Shown: positions 35,146 to 45,069, counted from the first letter of the stretch. The stretch is DNA of 64,000 bases from Tateyamaria omphalii (GCF_001969365.1 NZ_CP019312.1:372001-436000); one strand, 5' to 3'. The notes: generated by a model from the letters alone, not told the origin. Program-made: numbers and translations.

Positions 35146-38100
35146 GCACACGTCTTGCCACAGGCGGCCGTCTTCTGAACAAGGACAAGGCCGTCCGGTT
35201 CACCTTCAACGGCCAGCAGATGCGCGGGTTCGAGGGCGATACGCTCGCCTCAGCCCTCCTTGCCAACGATCAGATGCTGGTCGGGCGGTCCTTCAAGTAC
35301 CACCGCCCCCGCGGCATCGTGGCGGCCGGTGCGGAAGAGCCGAACGCGCTGGTGAACCTTGGCGTCGAGGGCCGTTTTGAGCCCAACCAGCGCGCCACAA
35401 CGACCGAGCTGTTCGAGGGGCTGCTTGCCACATCCCAAAACCACTGGCCGAGCCTTGAGTTCGACGTGGGTGCAATCAATGCCAGGCTCGCACGCTTCAT
35501 GCCCGCAGGCTTCTACTACAAAATGTTCATCCATCCGCGCCCCTTGTGGAAATACGTCTACGAACCCTTCATCCGACAAGCCGCCGGATTGGGTCAGGCC
35601 CCCAAGGGGCGGGACGCGGACACGTACGAGCATTTCCATGCCTTCTGCGATGTACTGGTCGTCGGTGGCGGGATTGCGGGTCTGTTGGCGGCGCGGTCTG
35701 CGGCACGTACAGGCGCGCGCGTTTTGATCCTGGAACAAACCGCTCATTGGGGCGGTCGCGCACCCGTGGACGGGGGCGAGGTCGACGGCAAGCCTGTGGA
35801 TAAGATCGTGGATGATCTCGTGTCAGAGTTGTATGACATGGAGAATGTCACCCTCCGCGCACGCACGATGGGTGCGGGGATCTATGACCACGGATATGTG
35901 CTGGGATACGAACGGCTGACGGATCATGCGCCTGACGCGGATGGGCCGCGCCATCGCCTGTGGCGTATCCGCGCCGGGCACATCATCACGGCAACGGGTG
36001 CAATTGAACGCCCGTTGTCCTTTGCAGGCAACGACGTGCCGGGGGTCATGCTGGCCTCGGCGGTGAGGGACTACGTGGTGAACTACGGTGTCAGCCCCGG
36101 TGACCGCACGGTTGTCGTCACCAACAATGACGACGCATACCGCACCGCAACCGCTTTGAAAGCCGCCGGGCTCGACGTTCCGGCCATTCTCGACGCACGC
36201 GTCCTGCCGGTCGACAGCCCGCTGATGGCCGAGGCAAAGGCCGCAGGCATCCGCGTCGTGATGGGCCACGGCGTGGCCAAGGTTATGGGCGGCAAGCGCG
36301 TAACCGGCGTGGCCGTGTGTTCACAGGCGGGCGAGGGCGCCGTGTTGGAAGAGATTGCATGCGACGCCGTCGCCATGTCGGGCGGCTGGTCGCCGGTCGT
36401 TCACCTGTGGTCCCATTGCGGCGGCAAACTGCTCTGGGACAATGATTTCGCCATGTTCCGCCCCGATGTGGATAAAGCGCCGACCGGCGCGGATGGCACA
36501 GCGTTTGTCACCCCGGCTGGATCCGCGAACGGGCATTTCGGTCTGACCGGGATTGTCGGAGATGCGCACGCCATGGGTCACGCAGCGGCCCGGGCGACCG
36601 GACACGAGGCCACACCCAAACCTGCACCCAATGCCACCAGCGCCGAAGAGGCGCCCATGGCCCCTGTCTGGCTCATGCCGCAAGGGGCTGGTGCGGCGTT
36701 GCGCGGTAAGGCATGGCTGGACTACCAGAACGACGTCAAGGTATCTGATGTTCAGCTTGCAGCCCAAGAAGGGTTCGAAAGCGTCGAACATGCCAAGCGC
36801 TACACGACCCTCGGAATGGCCACCGATCAGGGCAAGCTCAGCAATATCAACGGGCTCGCGATCCTGTCGGACGCGCTGAACCAACCGATCCCTCAGACGG
36901 GCACCACGACGTTCCGACCGCCCTATACGCCGATCTCAATGGGTGCCATCGCAGGCGAAGCGCGCGGCAAGGTGTTCCAGCCGGTCCGCCAGACCCCAAT
37001 CCATGCTTGGCATGATGAAAACGGCGCGCATTGGGAGCCGGTGGGCCATTGGCGCCGTCCTTACACTTACGTCCGCAGCGGCGAGACCGTGCATGACGCC
37101 GTGATGCGCGAGACCAGAAACGTGCGTGAAAACCTCGGCCTGCTTGACGCTTCGACGCTCGGCAAGCTGGTTGTCAAAGGGCCCGACGCGTGCAAGTTCC
37201 TCGACCTCCTTTACACCAACATGATGAGCACGCTGAAACCAGGAAAATGCCGCTATGGCCTGATGTGTGGCGAAAACGGGTTCCTGATAGATGACGGCGT
37301 CGTGGCGCGGATCGACGAGGATACCTTCCTGTGCCACACGACCACCGGCGGGGCCGAGCGCATTCACCAGCATATGGAGGAGTGGCTGCAGACCGAATGG
37401 TGGGACATGCAGGTCTATGTTGCGAACGTGACGGAACAATACGCTCAGATTGCCGTGGTTGGCCCAAACGCGCGCAAGGCGTTGGAGGCACTCGGCGGTA
37501 TGGATGTCTCGGCCGACGCGCTGGGTTTCATGGAATGGGCCGATGGTACGCTAGGCGGTTTCGACGTCCGCGCCTACCGCATCTCCTTCTCCGGCGAACT
37601 CAGCTATGAAATCGCCGTCAAGGCCTCCGAAGGGCAGGCGTTCTGGGATGCGCTGATGACTGTCGGGGACGCACTGGGTGTCATGCCCTACGGCACCGAA
37701 GCGCTGCACATCCTGCGCGCCGAAAAAGGGTTCATCATGATCGGGGACGAAACCGACGGCACCGTGATCCCCCAGGACCTTGGCCTGCACTGGGCGCTGT
37801 CGAAGAAGAAAGATGATTACCTCGGCAAGCGCGCACACGCGCGGACCCATATGGCCGATCCCGAGCGCTGGCAGCTTGTCGGGCTGGAAACGCTCGACGG
37901 CTCTGTGCTGCCGGATGGGTCCTATGCGGTGGCTGACGGAATCAACGAAAACGGGCAGCGCAACATGCAGGGGCGGGTGACGTCGTCCTACCATTCGCCC
38001 AACCTGAACAAGGGGATCGCCATGGGCCTCGTCATGCACGGACCCGACCGCATGGGCGAGGTGATCGACTTCCCCGGCACCGATGGCACCACCTACAAGG

Positions 38101-38156
38101 CCCGGATCGTAAGCCCGGTCTTCTACGACCCCGAGGGGGAGAAGCAGAATGTCTAA
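35142..38156 (+). CDS. soxA: Sarcosine oxidase subunit alpha
   Basis: The large subunit, 1004 residues, of the cytoplasmic heterotetramer. It binds NAD+ and contains the folate site. Order of domains: an N-terminal ferredoxin-like fold (VRFTFNGQQMRGFEGDTLAS), a dinucleotide-binding fold near residue 170 (VLVVGGGIAGLLAARSAART), and a C-terminal aminomethyltransferase-like (GCV_T) domain from about residue 600 (LGLLDASTLGKLVVKGPDA, GEDGF-like CGENGFLIDDGVVAR, and GTEALHILRAEKGFIMIG). The length is normal. It overlaps soxG by eight bases. Confidence 0.97.
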   Translation: MSTRLATGGRLLNKDKAVRFTFNGQQMRGFEGDTLASALLANDQMLVGRSFKYHRPRGIVAAGAEEPNALVNLGVEGRFEPNQRATTTELFEGLLATSQNHWPSLEFDVGAINARLARFMPAGFYYKMFIHPRPLWKYVYEPFIRQAAGLGQAPKGRDADTYEHFHAFCDVLVVGGGIAGLLAARSAARTGARVLILEQTAHWGGRAPVDGGEVDGKPVDKIVDDLVSELYDMENVTLRARTMGAGIYDHGYVLGYERLTDHAPDADGPRHRLWRIRAGHIITATGAIERPLSFAGNDVPGVMLASAVRDYVVNYGVSPGDRTVVVTNNDDAYRTATALKAAGLDVPAILDARVLPVDSPLMAEAKAAGIRVVMGHGVAKVMGGKRVTGVAVCSQAGEGAVLEEIACDAVAMSGGWSPVVHLWSHCGGKLLWDNDFAMFRPDVDKAPTGADGTAFVTPAGSANGHFGLTGIVGDAHAMGHAAARATGHEATPKPAPNATSAEEAPMAPVWLMPQGAGAALRGKAWLDYQNDVKVSDVQLAAQEGFESVEHAKRYTTLGMATDQGKLSNINGLAILSDALNQPIPQTGTTTFRPPYTPISMGAIAGEARGKVFQPVRQTPIHAWHDENGAHWEPVGHWRRPYTYVRSGETVHDAVMRETRNVRENLGLLDASTLGKLVVKGPDACKFLDLLYTNMMSTLKPGKCRYGLMCGENGFLIDDGVVARIDEDTFLCHTTTGGAERIHQHMEEWLQTEWWDMQVYVANVTEQYAQIAVVGPNARKALEALGGMDVSADALGFMEWADGTLGGFDVRAYRISFSGELSYEIAVKASEGQAFWDALMTVGDALGVMPYGTEALHILRAEKGFIMIGDETDGTVIPQDLGLHWALSKKKDDYLGKRAHARTHMADPERWQLVGLETLDGSVLPDGSYAVADGINENGQRNMQGRVTSSYHSPNLNKGIAMGLVMHGPDRMGEVIDFPGTDGTTYKARIVSPVFYDPEGEKQNV

Positions 38157-38718
38157 GGCTGTCAGCGCCTTGAACGGCGCCGCGTGGTCCGACGGGATCG
38201 CAATGATCGAGGAATTGGCGCCGCAGGGCATGATCACCCTGCGTGGTGATCTGGGCGACCCGGCCGTCAAAGGTGCGGCGACCGGCGTGGCCGCGGTGGA
38301 TCTGCCCGATCAGGGACAGGCGCAGTGCATGGACGACAGGGGTATCTGCTGGATGTCGCCGGACGAGTTGCTGGTCCTGTGCCCGTATGATGAGGTCACC
38401 GCAAACATTGAAAAGATGGAAACAACCCTCAAGGGCATCCACAGCCTGTGTGTCGATGTCTCCGATGCGCGCGCCGTCTTTGATCTGTCCGGCACCCACG
38501 CGCGCGAGGTGCTGGCCAAGCTCGTGCCGGTGGACCTCGCGCAGGACCAGTTTACCACGGGCATGTTCCGACGCACCCGCATGGCGCAGGTGCCCGCAGC
38601 CTTCTGGCTGCACGACACCGATCACTTCCGCATCATCTGTTTCCGCAGTCAGGCGCAGTATGTGTTTGATCTGTTGAAAATCGCGGCGCAGCCAGGCTCG
38701 GATGTTGGCGCATTCTGA
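38149..38718 (+). CDS. soxG: Sarcosine oxidase subunit gamma
   Basis: The fourth subunit, 189 residues, a truncated aminomethyltransferase-like protein that caps the alpha subunit. Recognisable stretches: AQCMDDRGICWMSPDELLVL, DVSDARAVFDLSGTHAREVLAK and FRRTRMAQVPAAFWL, ending IICFRSQAQYVFDLL. It overlaps soxA by eight bases, so the two are translated together. No folate or serine-hydroxymethyltransferase gene follows, unlike in some other sox loci. Confidence 0.94.
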   Translation: MSKAVSALNGAAWSDGIAMIEELAPQGMITLRGDLGDPAVKGAATGVAAVDLPDQGQAQCMDDRGICWMSPDELLVLCPYDEVTANIEKMETTLKGIHSLCVDVSDARAVFDLSGTHAREVLAKLVPVDLAQDQFTTGMFRRTRMAQVPAAFWLHDTDHFRIICFRSQAQYVFDLLKIAAQPGSDVGAF

Positions 38719-38766
38719 CGCAGTTGATATCGTCGAAGGGCAGCGATATTCCCTTTTCCCGAGCGT

Positions 38767-38784
38767 TGACGCAATATCGCGTCA
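38767..38784. promoter_or_regulatory. Perfect inverted repeat before the secreted-protein gene
   Basis: TGACGC-N6-GCGTCA, an exact palindrome with a 6-base spacer, sits 25 bases upstream of the start at 38809. The position fits a repressor operator overlapping the promoter or leader. No matching regulator is identifiable nearby. Confidence 0.4.
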
Positions 38785-38808
38785 GACATGAGAAAACGGG
38801 AAGCGAAC

Positions 38809-39225
38809 ATGAAAAAATTGATACTCGCGCTGGCGATGGCAGCAGGCTTTGCGGCACCCGCCGCCGCGCTGGACTTTGCCTGTAGCGTGCGCAGCACTGG
38901 CGACGGGTTCATCTCTCCGGCGATTGCAGTGCAATTCGAGCCCGGCCAGTCGACGGCGATTGTCTATGATCGGTACATTGCTGCCGTGCATGGGAAACCG
39001 ATCAAGGCGACGCTGCGCCAGCGGACACTCAACCCGGATGAGTACAGGATTTCGTGGGCTCTCAGCAATGTGCCAGCCAGGCCGTCACCCATTCGCATCG
39101 GTTACCAGGCGATCATCAACATCAAGACCAACAGGATCATCGTCCGGGGGTCCATGCGTGGCGTCACGAATTCACTGAACGGCAATGGCGTCTGCAAAGA
39201 GGGCGCGCTGAACCTGAATCGGTGA
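38809..39225 (+). CDS. Secreted hypothetical protein
   Basis: A 138-residue protein with a classical signal peptide (MKKLILALAMAAGFAAPAAA, cleavage before LDFAC). The mature part has two cysteines (FACSV near the start and GVCKEG near the end), probably one disulfide, and looks beta-rich (IAVQFEPGQSTAIVYDRYI, TNRIIVRGSMRGV). The start at 38809 is preferred over 38788 because it opens directly on the signal peptide, with GGGAAG upstream. No known family recognised. Probably periplasmic. Confidence 0.75.
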   Translation: MKKLILALAMAAGFAAPAAALDFACSVRSTGDGFISPAIAVQFEPGQSTAIVYDRYIAAVHGKPIKATLRQRTLNPDEYRISWALSNVPARPSPIRIGYQAIINIKTNRIIVRGSMRGVTNSLNGNGVCKEGALNLNR

Positions 39226-39320
39226 CCCGATCAAGGAATTGTTCCCGTGCTGCCTTGAACTTGCCCCTGTGCGCACAATCTGTCAGGCACAACCTTGAAC
39301 GACTTGAAAAGGGGGCCCTC

Positions 39321-39920
39321 ATGGCTTTTGAACTTCCCGACCTTCCCTATGCTCACGACGCCTTGGCGGACAACGGCATGTCGAAAGAGACGTTGGAATA
39401 CCACCACGATCTGCACCACAACGCCTATGTCACGAACGGCAACAAGGCCATTGAAGGCACTGAATGGGCGGGCAAGTCGCTCGAAGAGATCATTGTCGGC
39501 ACCTATGATGCGAGCGCCGTGGCCCAAAACGGGATTTTCAACAACATCAGCCAGCTGTGGAACCACAACCAGTTCTGGGAAATGATGGGCCCGGGCGACA
39601 GCGCGATGCCAGGTGAGTTGGAAAAGGCCCTGACCGACAGCTTCGGTTCGGTCGATGCATTCAAGGAACAGTTTTCTGCCGCAGGTGCAGGCCAGTTCGG
39701 TTCCGGCTGGGCGTGGCTGGTCAAGGACACGGATGGCGGCCTCAAAGTGACCAAGACCGAAAATGGCGTGAACCCGCTCTGCTTCGGCCAGACGGCACTT
39801 CTGGGCTGCGATGTGTGGGAACACTCCTACTACATCGACTTCCGCAACAAGCGGCCCGCCTACCTGACAAACTTCCTCGACAATCTCGTGAACTGGGAAA
39901 ACGTCGCAAGCCGCATGTAA
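39321..39920 (+). CDS. sodB: Superoxide dismutase [Fe]
   Basis: A 199-residue cytoplasmic iron superoxide dismutase. Metal ligands are seen in LEYHHDLHHNAYV (first His), ISQLWNHNQFW (second His, with the preceding Gln typical of the iron form) and GCDVWEHSYYIDFRNKRP (Asp and third His). GSGWAWLV is the usual core. The start at 39321 fits the family start MAFELPDLPYA; the longer open frame upstream has no conservation. It is a single gene after the secreted protein, expected to be under iron or redox control, though no Fur-like site is evident by eye. Confidence 0.96.
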   Translation: MAFELPDLPYAHDALADNGMSKETLEYHHDLHHNAYVTNGNKAIEGTEWAGKSLEEIIVGTYDASAVAQNGIFNNISQLWNHNQFWEMMGPGDSAMPGELEKALTDSFGSVDAFKEQFSAAGAGQFGSGWAWLVKDTDGGLKVTKTENGVNPLCFGQTALLGCDVWEHSYYIDFRNKRPAYLTNFLDNLVNWENVASRM

Positions 39921-39932
39921 GCGAAGCGACCC

Positions 39933-40808
39933 ATGTTCACACTTCTCGGATGGGGGCTGGCAGCTTTGCTGCTGGCCCTTGTCATTTACGCCTTCTGGAT
40001 CGAACCGGCGTAGCGCTTGCGCGTTGTAACCTGGCAAATATCCGATCCCGCTTGGGGTGGGCGCGCTCCGTTGCGCATCGTCATCATCAGCGACCTGCAC
40101 GCGGGGGCGCCGCAAATCTCCTTGTCGCGGATTTCGCGCATCTTGGCCCGCGTCAATGCGCTCAAACCCGATCTTGCCGTGCATCTGGGTGACTTTCAGG
40201 CCGCACATCCGCTCACACTTGGTCAGATGACCAAGTCTGACATCATTAAACGCCTCGCGGCGTTTACGTCGCCATTGGGCCGCTTTGCGGTGCTTGGAAA
40301 TCATAACTGGTGGCAGGATTCGGCAGCGGCCAACGCACGCACCACGCGCCAGGCGGCACAAGCCCTGCACGATCACGGCATCCCGCTCCTTGACAACAGC
40401 GCGGTTCGGCTGCGCGACGGGGGCGATGCGTTCTGGCTCATCGGCCTGGGCGATCAGCGTCCCCTCGACGAAGGGCCCGAAGGCGAGGGTTTCGATGACC
40501 TCGACGCCGCTCTTCTCGACGTGACCGATGACGCACCGTGCATCCTGCTGGCGCATGAACCCGACATCTGGCCCGACGTCCCCGAACGTGTGTTCCTTAC
40601 GTTGTCGGGGCACACCCATGGCGGGCAGATCCAGATCCGCCACTGGTCCCCGACCATCGCTGCCGCATCGAACGAAGAGTTCAACTGGGGGCATTACACG
40701 TCCGAAGGGCAGCACCTGGTTCTGTCAGGCGGTATCGGCTGCTCGGTCGTGCCGGTGCGGTTGAATGTGGTGCCTGAAATCACCGTGGTCGAGGTGTCGG
40801 GCGGCTGA
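39933..40808 (+). pseudogene. Metallophosphoesterase gene with a premature TAG after its membrane anchor
   Basis: From ATG 39933 the frame encodes a membrane anchor (FTLLGWGLAALLLALVIYAF) ending WIEPA, then TAG at 40011-40013 (codon 27), then continues in frame as RLRVVTWQISDPAW into a complete calcineurin-like phosphoesterase. That domain shows IVIISDLHAG, AVHLGDFQAAH, AVLGNHNWW and LSGHTHGGQIQI with all metal ligands. Relatives have a sense codon such as Ser or Leu at the TAG. A soluble form could in principle start at TTG 40017, but no ribosome site is visible. Either a recent nonsense mutation or a sequence error is possible. Confidence 0.75.
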
Positions 40809-40828
40809 CCGGTAAAGGCGCCGCCGTC

Positions 40829-41368
40829 CTACCCCAATGCGGCCAGTGCGGCGGCGGCACCTGAAACGACGGTATAGTAATCCAGCAGCGATGCGTCCGC
40901 GAACCCCTGTGCCACTACATGCTCCAGCAAGCCGATCAACGGATCCCAGTATCCTTCGACATTCATCAGGATCACCGGCTTTTCATGCAGGCCAAGCTGG
41001 CGCCATGTCAGCACCTCGAATAGTTCATCCAGTGATCCGGCGCCGCCGGGCATCACCACGACGGCATCACAGTTCATGAACATGACCTTTTTGCGCTCGT
41101 GCATGGTCTCGGTCACGACGTACCGGGTCAGGTCGGTCTTGCCGACTTCCCAGTCCACCAGATGGCGCGGAATGACACCAAACGTGTCTCCGCCCTCGGC
41201 CTGGGCCGCGCGCGCAACCGACCCCATCAGACCGACGTCGCCCGCGCCGTAGACCAGCCGCCAGGCGCGCGCCGCAATGCCTGCGCCAAGGGCTTCGGCC
41301 TCGACGCTGAATGCGGGCGATCCACCGGGGCGCGACCCGCAATACACGCAGACGGACAGGTGGGACAT
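40829..41368 (-). CDS. LOG-family protein (TIGR00730, Rossmann fold)
   Basis: A 179-residue nucleotide 5'-monophosphate phosphoribohydrolase-like protein. The start SVCVYCGSRPGGSPAF and the catalytic motif PGGAGSLDELFEVLTWRQLG are diagnostic for the LOG group; the arginine/glutamate pair lies in ETMHERKKVMF and DELFE. Family members release the base from AMP or cytokinin riboside monophosphates. It converges on the metallophosphoesterase gene and is divergent from the LysM gene. Confidence 0.92.
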   Translation of the reverse strand: MSHLSVCVYCGSRPGGSPAFSVEAEALGAGIAARAWRLVYGAGDVGLMGSVARAAQAEGGDTFGVIPRHLVDWEVGKTDLTRYVVTETMHERKKVMFMNCDAVVVMPGGAGSLDELFEVLTWRQLGLHEKPVILMNVEGYWDPLIGLLEHVVAQGFADASLLDYYTVVSGAAAALAALG

Positions 41369-41494
41369 GTGGTGCTCCTGTAACGGGCGCGCGAAAGTGA
41401 TGGTTTTGTGACGCCGTTCTTTTGACCGCTATAGCGCCGCCTGTTATGCAAGCGCAACGAAACCGGGAAAACCGGTGCGGTGGAAAGGGTCTAC

Positions 41495-42901
41495 ATGTCC
41501 AAATGGGCGGCATTTGCCGGGTCGAACGGTGCCTTGGTGGGTACGGTTGCGGTTGTGATTGCAGCCGCCGTTGGCGCTGGGCTTTACTTCAATGCCAACC
41601 AATCAGGCCCCGCACCCGTCGCGCAACTGGTCGAGGATGCGACCGCCCCCCAAGTGGCTGCCGTGGCGCTCGAGCCCGAAACCGCGCCTGACGCTGCCCC
41701 TCCCCTCGATCCGCCCTCAATCGACGAGGTGCGGGTGGAGCCTGACGGCCTGACCGTGATCGCGGGCCGTGCAGCACCCGGCAGCAAGGTTTCGGTACTG
41801 CTGGACGGCGCCCGGAACGCCGAAACAACCACGGACGACGGCGGCAGCTTTGCCGCAATCACCATATTGCCACCCAGCCTCAAGGCGCAGGTGCTGACGG
41901 TCGTACAGCGCGTCGGCATCGACGAGATCGCATCGGTGGACGAGGTGATCCTCGCGCCGCAACGCCAGCCAGAGCCGGTCGCGCCGAATATCGTCGCGAC
42001 AGCGCCTTCGGAACCGATCTCAGACCCAGAGCAGACGGAAGCGGAAGCGGTGGCCATGGCCACACCAACCGCACCGATCGAGGACACGCGGCCGCCTGCG
42101 ACCCCGGCAACGGACACGGCGCAAGCGGCGACCTCGCGAGCGGTCACACCGGACGCTCAGACCACCACCCCAGCCCCCGTGCCGACCGTGCAGAGCGACG
42201 TGATTGTCGCCGCGCCAACCGGACCCGTCGTACCCAACCGACAAGCCGAGGACACCGCCGCCACGGAAACGGCTTCCGCTCCGGCAGAGGCTTCGGTCAC
42301 GCAAGCCCCGGTGGCCGCAGCTCACGCACCGCAACCAGACCCGGTGCAAACCGCCCCGGCCGACAGCGCCCAACAGGTCACCGTCCTCAAATCCACGGAA
42401 GAGGGCGTTGAGGTGCTGGGCAACACCGCGCCCGAGGCGTTGGACAACATCGCACTCGACAGCATCAGCTATACCGAAGAGGGCGACGTAGAGCTGGCCG
42501 GCCGAGCACAGCCAAACGCCGATGCGGTGCGTGTCTATGTGAACAATGCGCCCGTCGCCGATATCGACGTGGCGTCCGATGGCCGTTGGAAGGGGGCGTT
42601 GCCCGACATTGACACAGGCACCTACACCTTGCGCGTGGACGAACTGGACGCCGCGGGGCAAGTCACCAGCCGCGTGGAAACCCCGTTCCGGCGCGAAGAT
42701 CCCCAAGTGTTGCTCCAAGCGGACAGTGTTGCCGCTCCAGCCACGCAGATCACCGTGCAGGCCGGTAACACGCTCTGGGCCATTGCCCGCGACCGCTACG
42801 GGGAGGGGACGCTCTATGTTCAGGTGTTCGAGGCGAACCGCGACCGCATCCGCAATCCCGACCTGATCTTCCCCGGCCAGGTCTTTGCCCTTCCCAACTG
42901 A
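41495..42901 (+). CDS. LysM peptidoglycan-binding protein, membrane anchored
   Basis: A 468-residue protein. One N-terminal membrane helix (ALVGTVAVVIAAAVGAGLYF), an Ig-like segment near residues 75-145 (DEVRVEPDGLTVIAGRAAPG), a long Ala/Pro/Thr/Glu-rich linker with no predicted fold, a second Ig-like segment (VELAGRAQPNADAVRVYVNN), and a C-terminal LysM domain (TVQAGNTLWAIARDRYGEG to IFPGQVFALP). It should span the periplasm and bind peptidoglycan. GGAAAGGG precedes ATG 41495; a GTG at 41480 is the alternative. The Atm1-type exporter gene follows after 80 bases. Confidence 0.9.
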   Translation: MSKWAAFAGSNGALVGTVAVVIAAAVGAGLYFNANQSGPAPVAQLVEDATAPQVAAVALEPETAPDAAPPLDPPSIDEVRVEPDGLTVIAGRAAPGSKVSVLLDGARNAETTTDDGGSFAAITILPPSLKAQVLTVVQRVGIDEIASVDEVILAPQRQPEPVAPNIVATAPSEPISDPEQTEAEAVAMATPTAPIEDTRPPATPATDTAQAATSRAVTPDAQTTTPAPVPTVQSDVIVAAPTGPVVPNRQAEDTAATETASAPAEASVTQAPVAAAHAPQPDPVQTAPADSAQQVTVLKSTEEGVEVLGNTAPEALDNIALDSISYTEEGDVELAGRAQPNADAVRVYVNNAPVADIDVASDGRWKGALPDIDTGTYTLRVDELDAAGQVTSRVETPFRREDPQVLLQADSVAAPATQITVQAGNTLWAIARDRYGEGTLYVQVFEANRDRIRNPDLIFPGQVFALPN

Positions 42902-42981
42902 CGTGTAAATTGCCCGGCGCGCTGGCAACTCATCCATCGCTGCCTTAGATAGTGGCACCTGAACGTCAGGAACCTACCCAC

Positions 42982-44835
42982 ATGCCCGCAGACAGCTCCG
43001 CGTCGTCAGCACCCGCTGACCAAGCGCCCCGATCGAATGATCCCAAGGACAAGGTGGCCGACGCCGAACGTGCCTCCGGTCTGCGCACGATCCGCAAGGT
43101 CGCGCCCTACCTCTGGCCCGCCGACAAACCCTGGGTCAAGAAACGGGTCGTGCTGGCGATGCTGGCGCTCATCTTGTCCAAGGTCGTTTCGGTCTACACC
43201 CCCATCATCTACCGCGACGCCGTCAACGTCCTGAGCGGCGAAGGGGTGTCGGACCTTGCCCTCGGCGCCATCGGCCTGACAGTGGCCTACGGTTTGGCAC
43301 GGCTCATGAACGTGGGCTTTCAGCAATTGCGGGATGCCATCTTTGCCCGCGTGGCGCAGCGGGCGCTGCGGATGCTGGCGCTTGAAACCTTCCAGCACAT
43401 CCATCAATTGTCCATGCGCTACCACATCACGCGCAAGACCGGCGGTCTCAGCCGTATCATCGAACGCGGGGTCAAAGGCGTCGAATTCCTCCTTCGCTTC
43501 CTGCTCTTCTCCATCGGGCCGCTGGTGCTGGAGCTTTTGATGATCGGCGTCGTGCTGACGATCCTCTTCGACATCTGGTATCTGGTCGTCGTGGCCGGGA
43601 CTATCGGGCTCTATGTCTGGTTCACCTTCGCCGTCACCGAATGGCGCGTGAAGCTGCGCAAGGTCATGAACGATCAGGACACGGACGCCAATCAAAAGGC
43701 CATCGACAGCCTGCTCAATTATGAAACAGTCAAGTATTTCGGCGCCGAAGCGCGCGAGGCGGGCCGCTATGACAAGGCAATGGAGGGGTACGAGGCGGCC
43801 GCCCTCAAGACCAGTTATTCCCTGGCCTTTCTCAACTTCGGGCAGTCGCTCATTATCACTGGTGGGCTTGTCGGTGTCATGGTCATGGCCGCCATCGGCG
43901 TGCAGAACGGCACGCTGACAGTGGGCGATTTCGTCATGGTCAACGCCTACATGATCCAGATCACCATGCCGCTCAACTTCCTCGGCACAGTCTACCGTGA
44001 GATCCGGCAGGCGCTGGTGGATATGGGCGAGATGTTCGACCTGCTCGAACAACCGGCCGAGGTGGTGGATGCGCCGAACGCCAAGGCACTCAATGTGACC
44101 GGTGGGCGGATCGAGCTGGACAACGTCCATTTCGGCTACGACACCGCGCGCGCGATCCTCAAGGGGGTGTCGGTGGTCGCAGAACCCGGCCAGCAGGTGG
44201 CCATCGTGGGCTCGACCGGGTCGGGCAAGTCCACAATCGGGCGGCTTCTCTTTCGCTTCTACGATGTGGCGTCTGGCGCGCTCCGCATCGACGGGCAGGA
44301 CGTGCGCGAGGTGACACAAGACAGCCTGCACGCAGCCATCGGCGTCGTGCCGCAGGACACCGTGCTCTTTAACGACACCATCCGTTACAACATCGCCTAT
44401 GGTCGGGACGAGGCGACGTTTGCCGATATCGAAAAGGCGGCAAAGGCGGCCCAGATCCACGACTTCATCATGGGCCTGCCCGACGGGTACGACACCGCCG
44501 TGGGCGAGCGTGGCCTCAAGCTGTCAGGCGGGGAAAAACAGCGCGTGGGCATCGCGCGCACCTTGCTGAAGAATCCGCCGATCCTGCTGCTGGACGAAGC
44601 GACAAGCGCGCTCGACACCGAGACAGAGCAGGACATTAAGGAAGCGCTCAACGCCGCAGGGCAGGGTCGCACGGTCCTGACCATCGCGCATCGGCTGAGC
44701 ACGATTGCCGAAGCCGATCAGATCGTCGTTCTGGAACAGGGCGAGATCGTGGAAACAGGCACCCATGACGAATTGCTGGCGAAGGATGGACGTTACGCCC
44801 AGCTTTGGCAACGCCAGCAAGCGGACGAGGTCTGA
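42982..44835 (+). CDS. Atm1-type ABC exporter (fused permease and ATPase)
   Basis: A 617-residue half-transporter. Six membrane helices occupy roughly residues 40-340, with family blocks SMRYHITRKTGGLSRIIERG and DSLLNYETVKYFGAEAREAG that place it with the mitochondrial Atm1/ABCB7 branch. The ATPase has Walker A GSTGSGKSTIGRL, signature LKLSGGEKQRVGIARTL, Walker B PILLLDEATSALD and switch TIAHRLS. Bacterial members export glutathione-bound metals or sulfur compounds. The start at 42982 has AGGAA upstream; a GTG at 42952 would add ten residues. It probably acts as a homodimer in the inner membrane. Confidence 0.95.
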   Translation: MPADSSASSAPADQAPRSNDPKDKVADAERASGLRTIRKVAPYLWPADKPWVKKRVVLAMLALILSKVVSVYTPIIYRDAVNVLSGEGVSDLALGAIGLTVAYGLARLMNVGFQQLRDAIFARVAQRALRMLALETFQHIHQLSMRYHITRKTGGLSRIIERGVKGVEFLLRFLLFSIGPLVLELLMIGVVLTILFDIWYLVVVAGTIGLYVWFTFAVTEWRVKLRKVMNDQDTDANQKAIDSLLNYETVKYFGAEAREAGRYDKAMEGYEAAALKTSYSLAFLNFGQSLIITGGLVGVMVMAAIGVQNGTLTVGDFVMVNAYMIQITMPLNFLGTVYREIRQALVDMGEMFDLLEQPAEVVDAPNAKALNVTGGRIELDNVHFGYDTARAILKGVSVVAEPGQQVAIVGSTGSGKSTIGRLLFRFYDVASGALRIDGQDVREVTQDSLHAAIGVVPQDTVLFNDTIRYNIAYGRDEATFADIEKAAKAAQIHDFIMGLPDGYDTAVGERGLKLSGGEKQRVGIARTLLKNPPILLLDEATSALDTETEQDIKEALNAAGQGRTVLTIAHRLSTIAEADQIVVLEQGEIVETGTHDELLAKDGRYAQLWQRQQADEV

Positions 44836-45069
44836 CGCCGCGCGACGCTCTTGCCCTTCGGTCAAAATCGCCCCGCTCACCGTCCCGCACCCGCCGCGTG
44901 AAAACACCGTCCTCGCGATGACGGCGCGGTCTGTTGCAGGCAGCGGTCAGTCTCTGTCCTGAAGCGGTGAACAAGCTGCGTGTGATTGCGGTGGCTGCGT
45001 GAGAATATGTCCGGCCCCCATGTCGGGGCGCGCAGGACCACCTGAGCGACGTTTCGGGACACCCGCAAA

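Noticed and set aside
29420..40808. The in-frame TGA, TAG and TAA codons could suggest stop-codon reassignment or selenocysteine.
   Set aside because: All three codons end many intact genes in this window, the interrupted positions are not Cys sites, and no selenocysteine insertion structure is seen. Mutation or sequence error is simpler.
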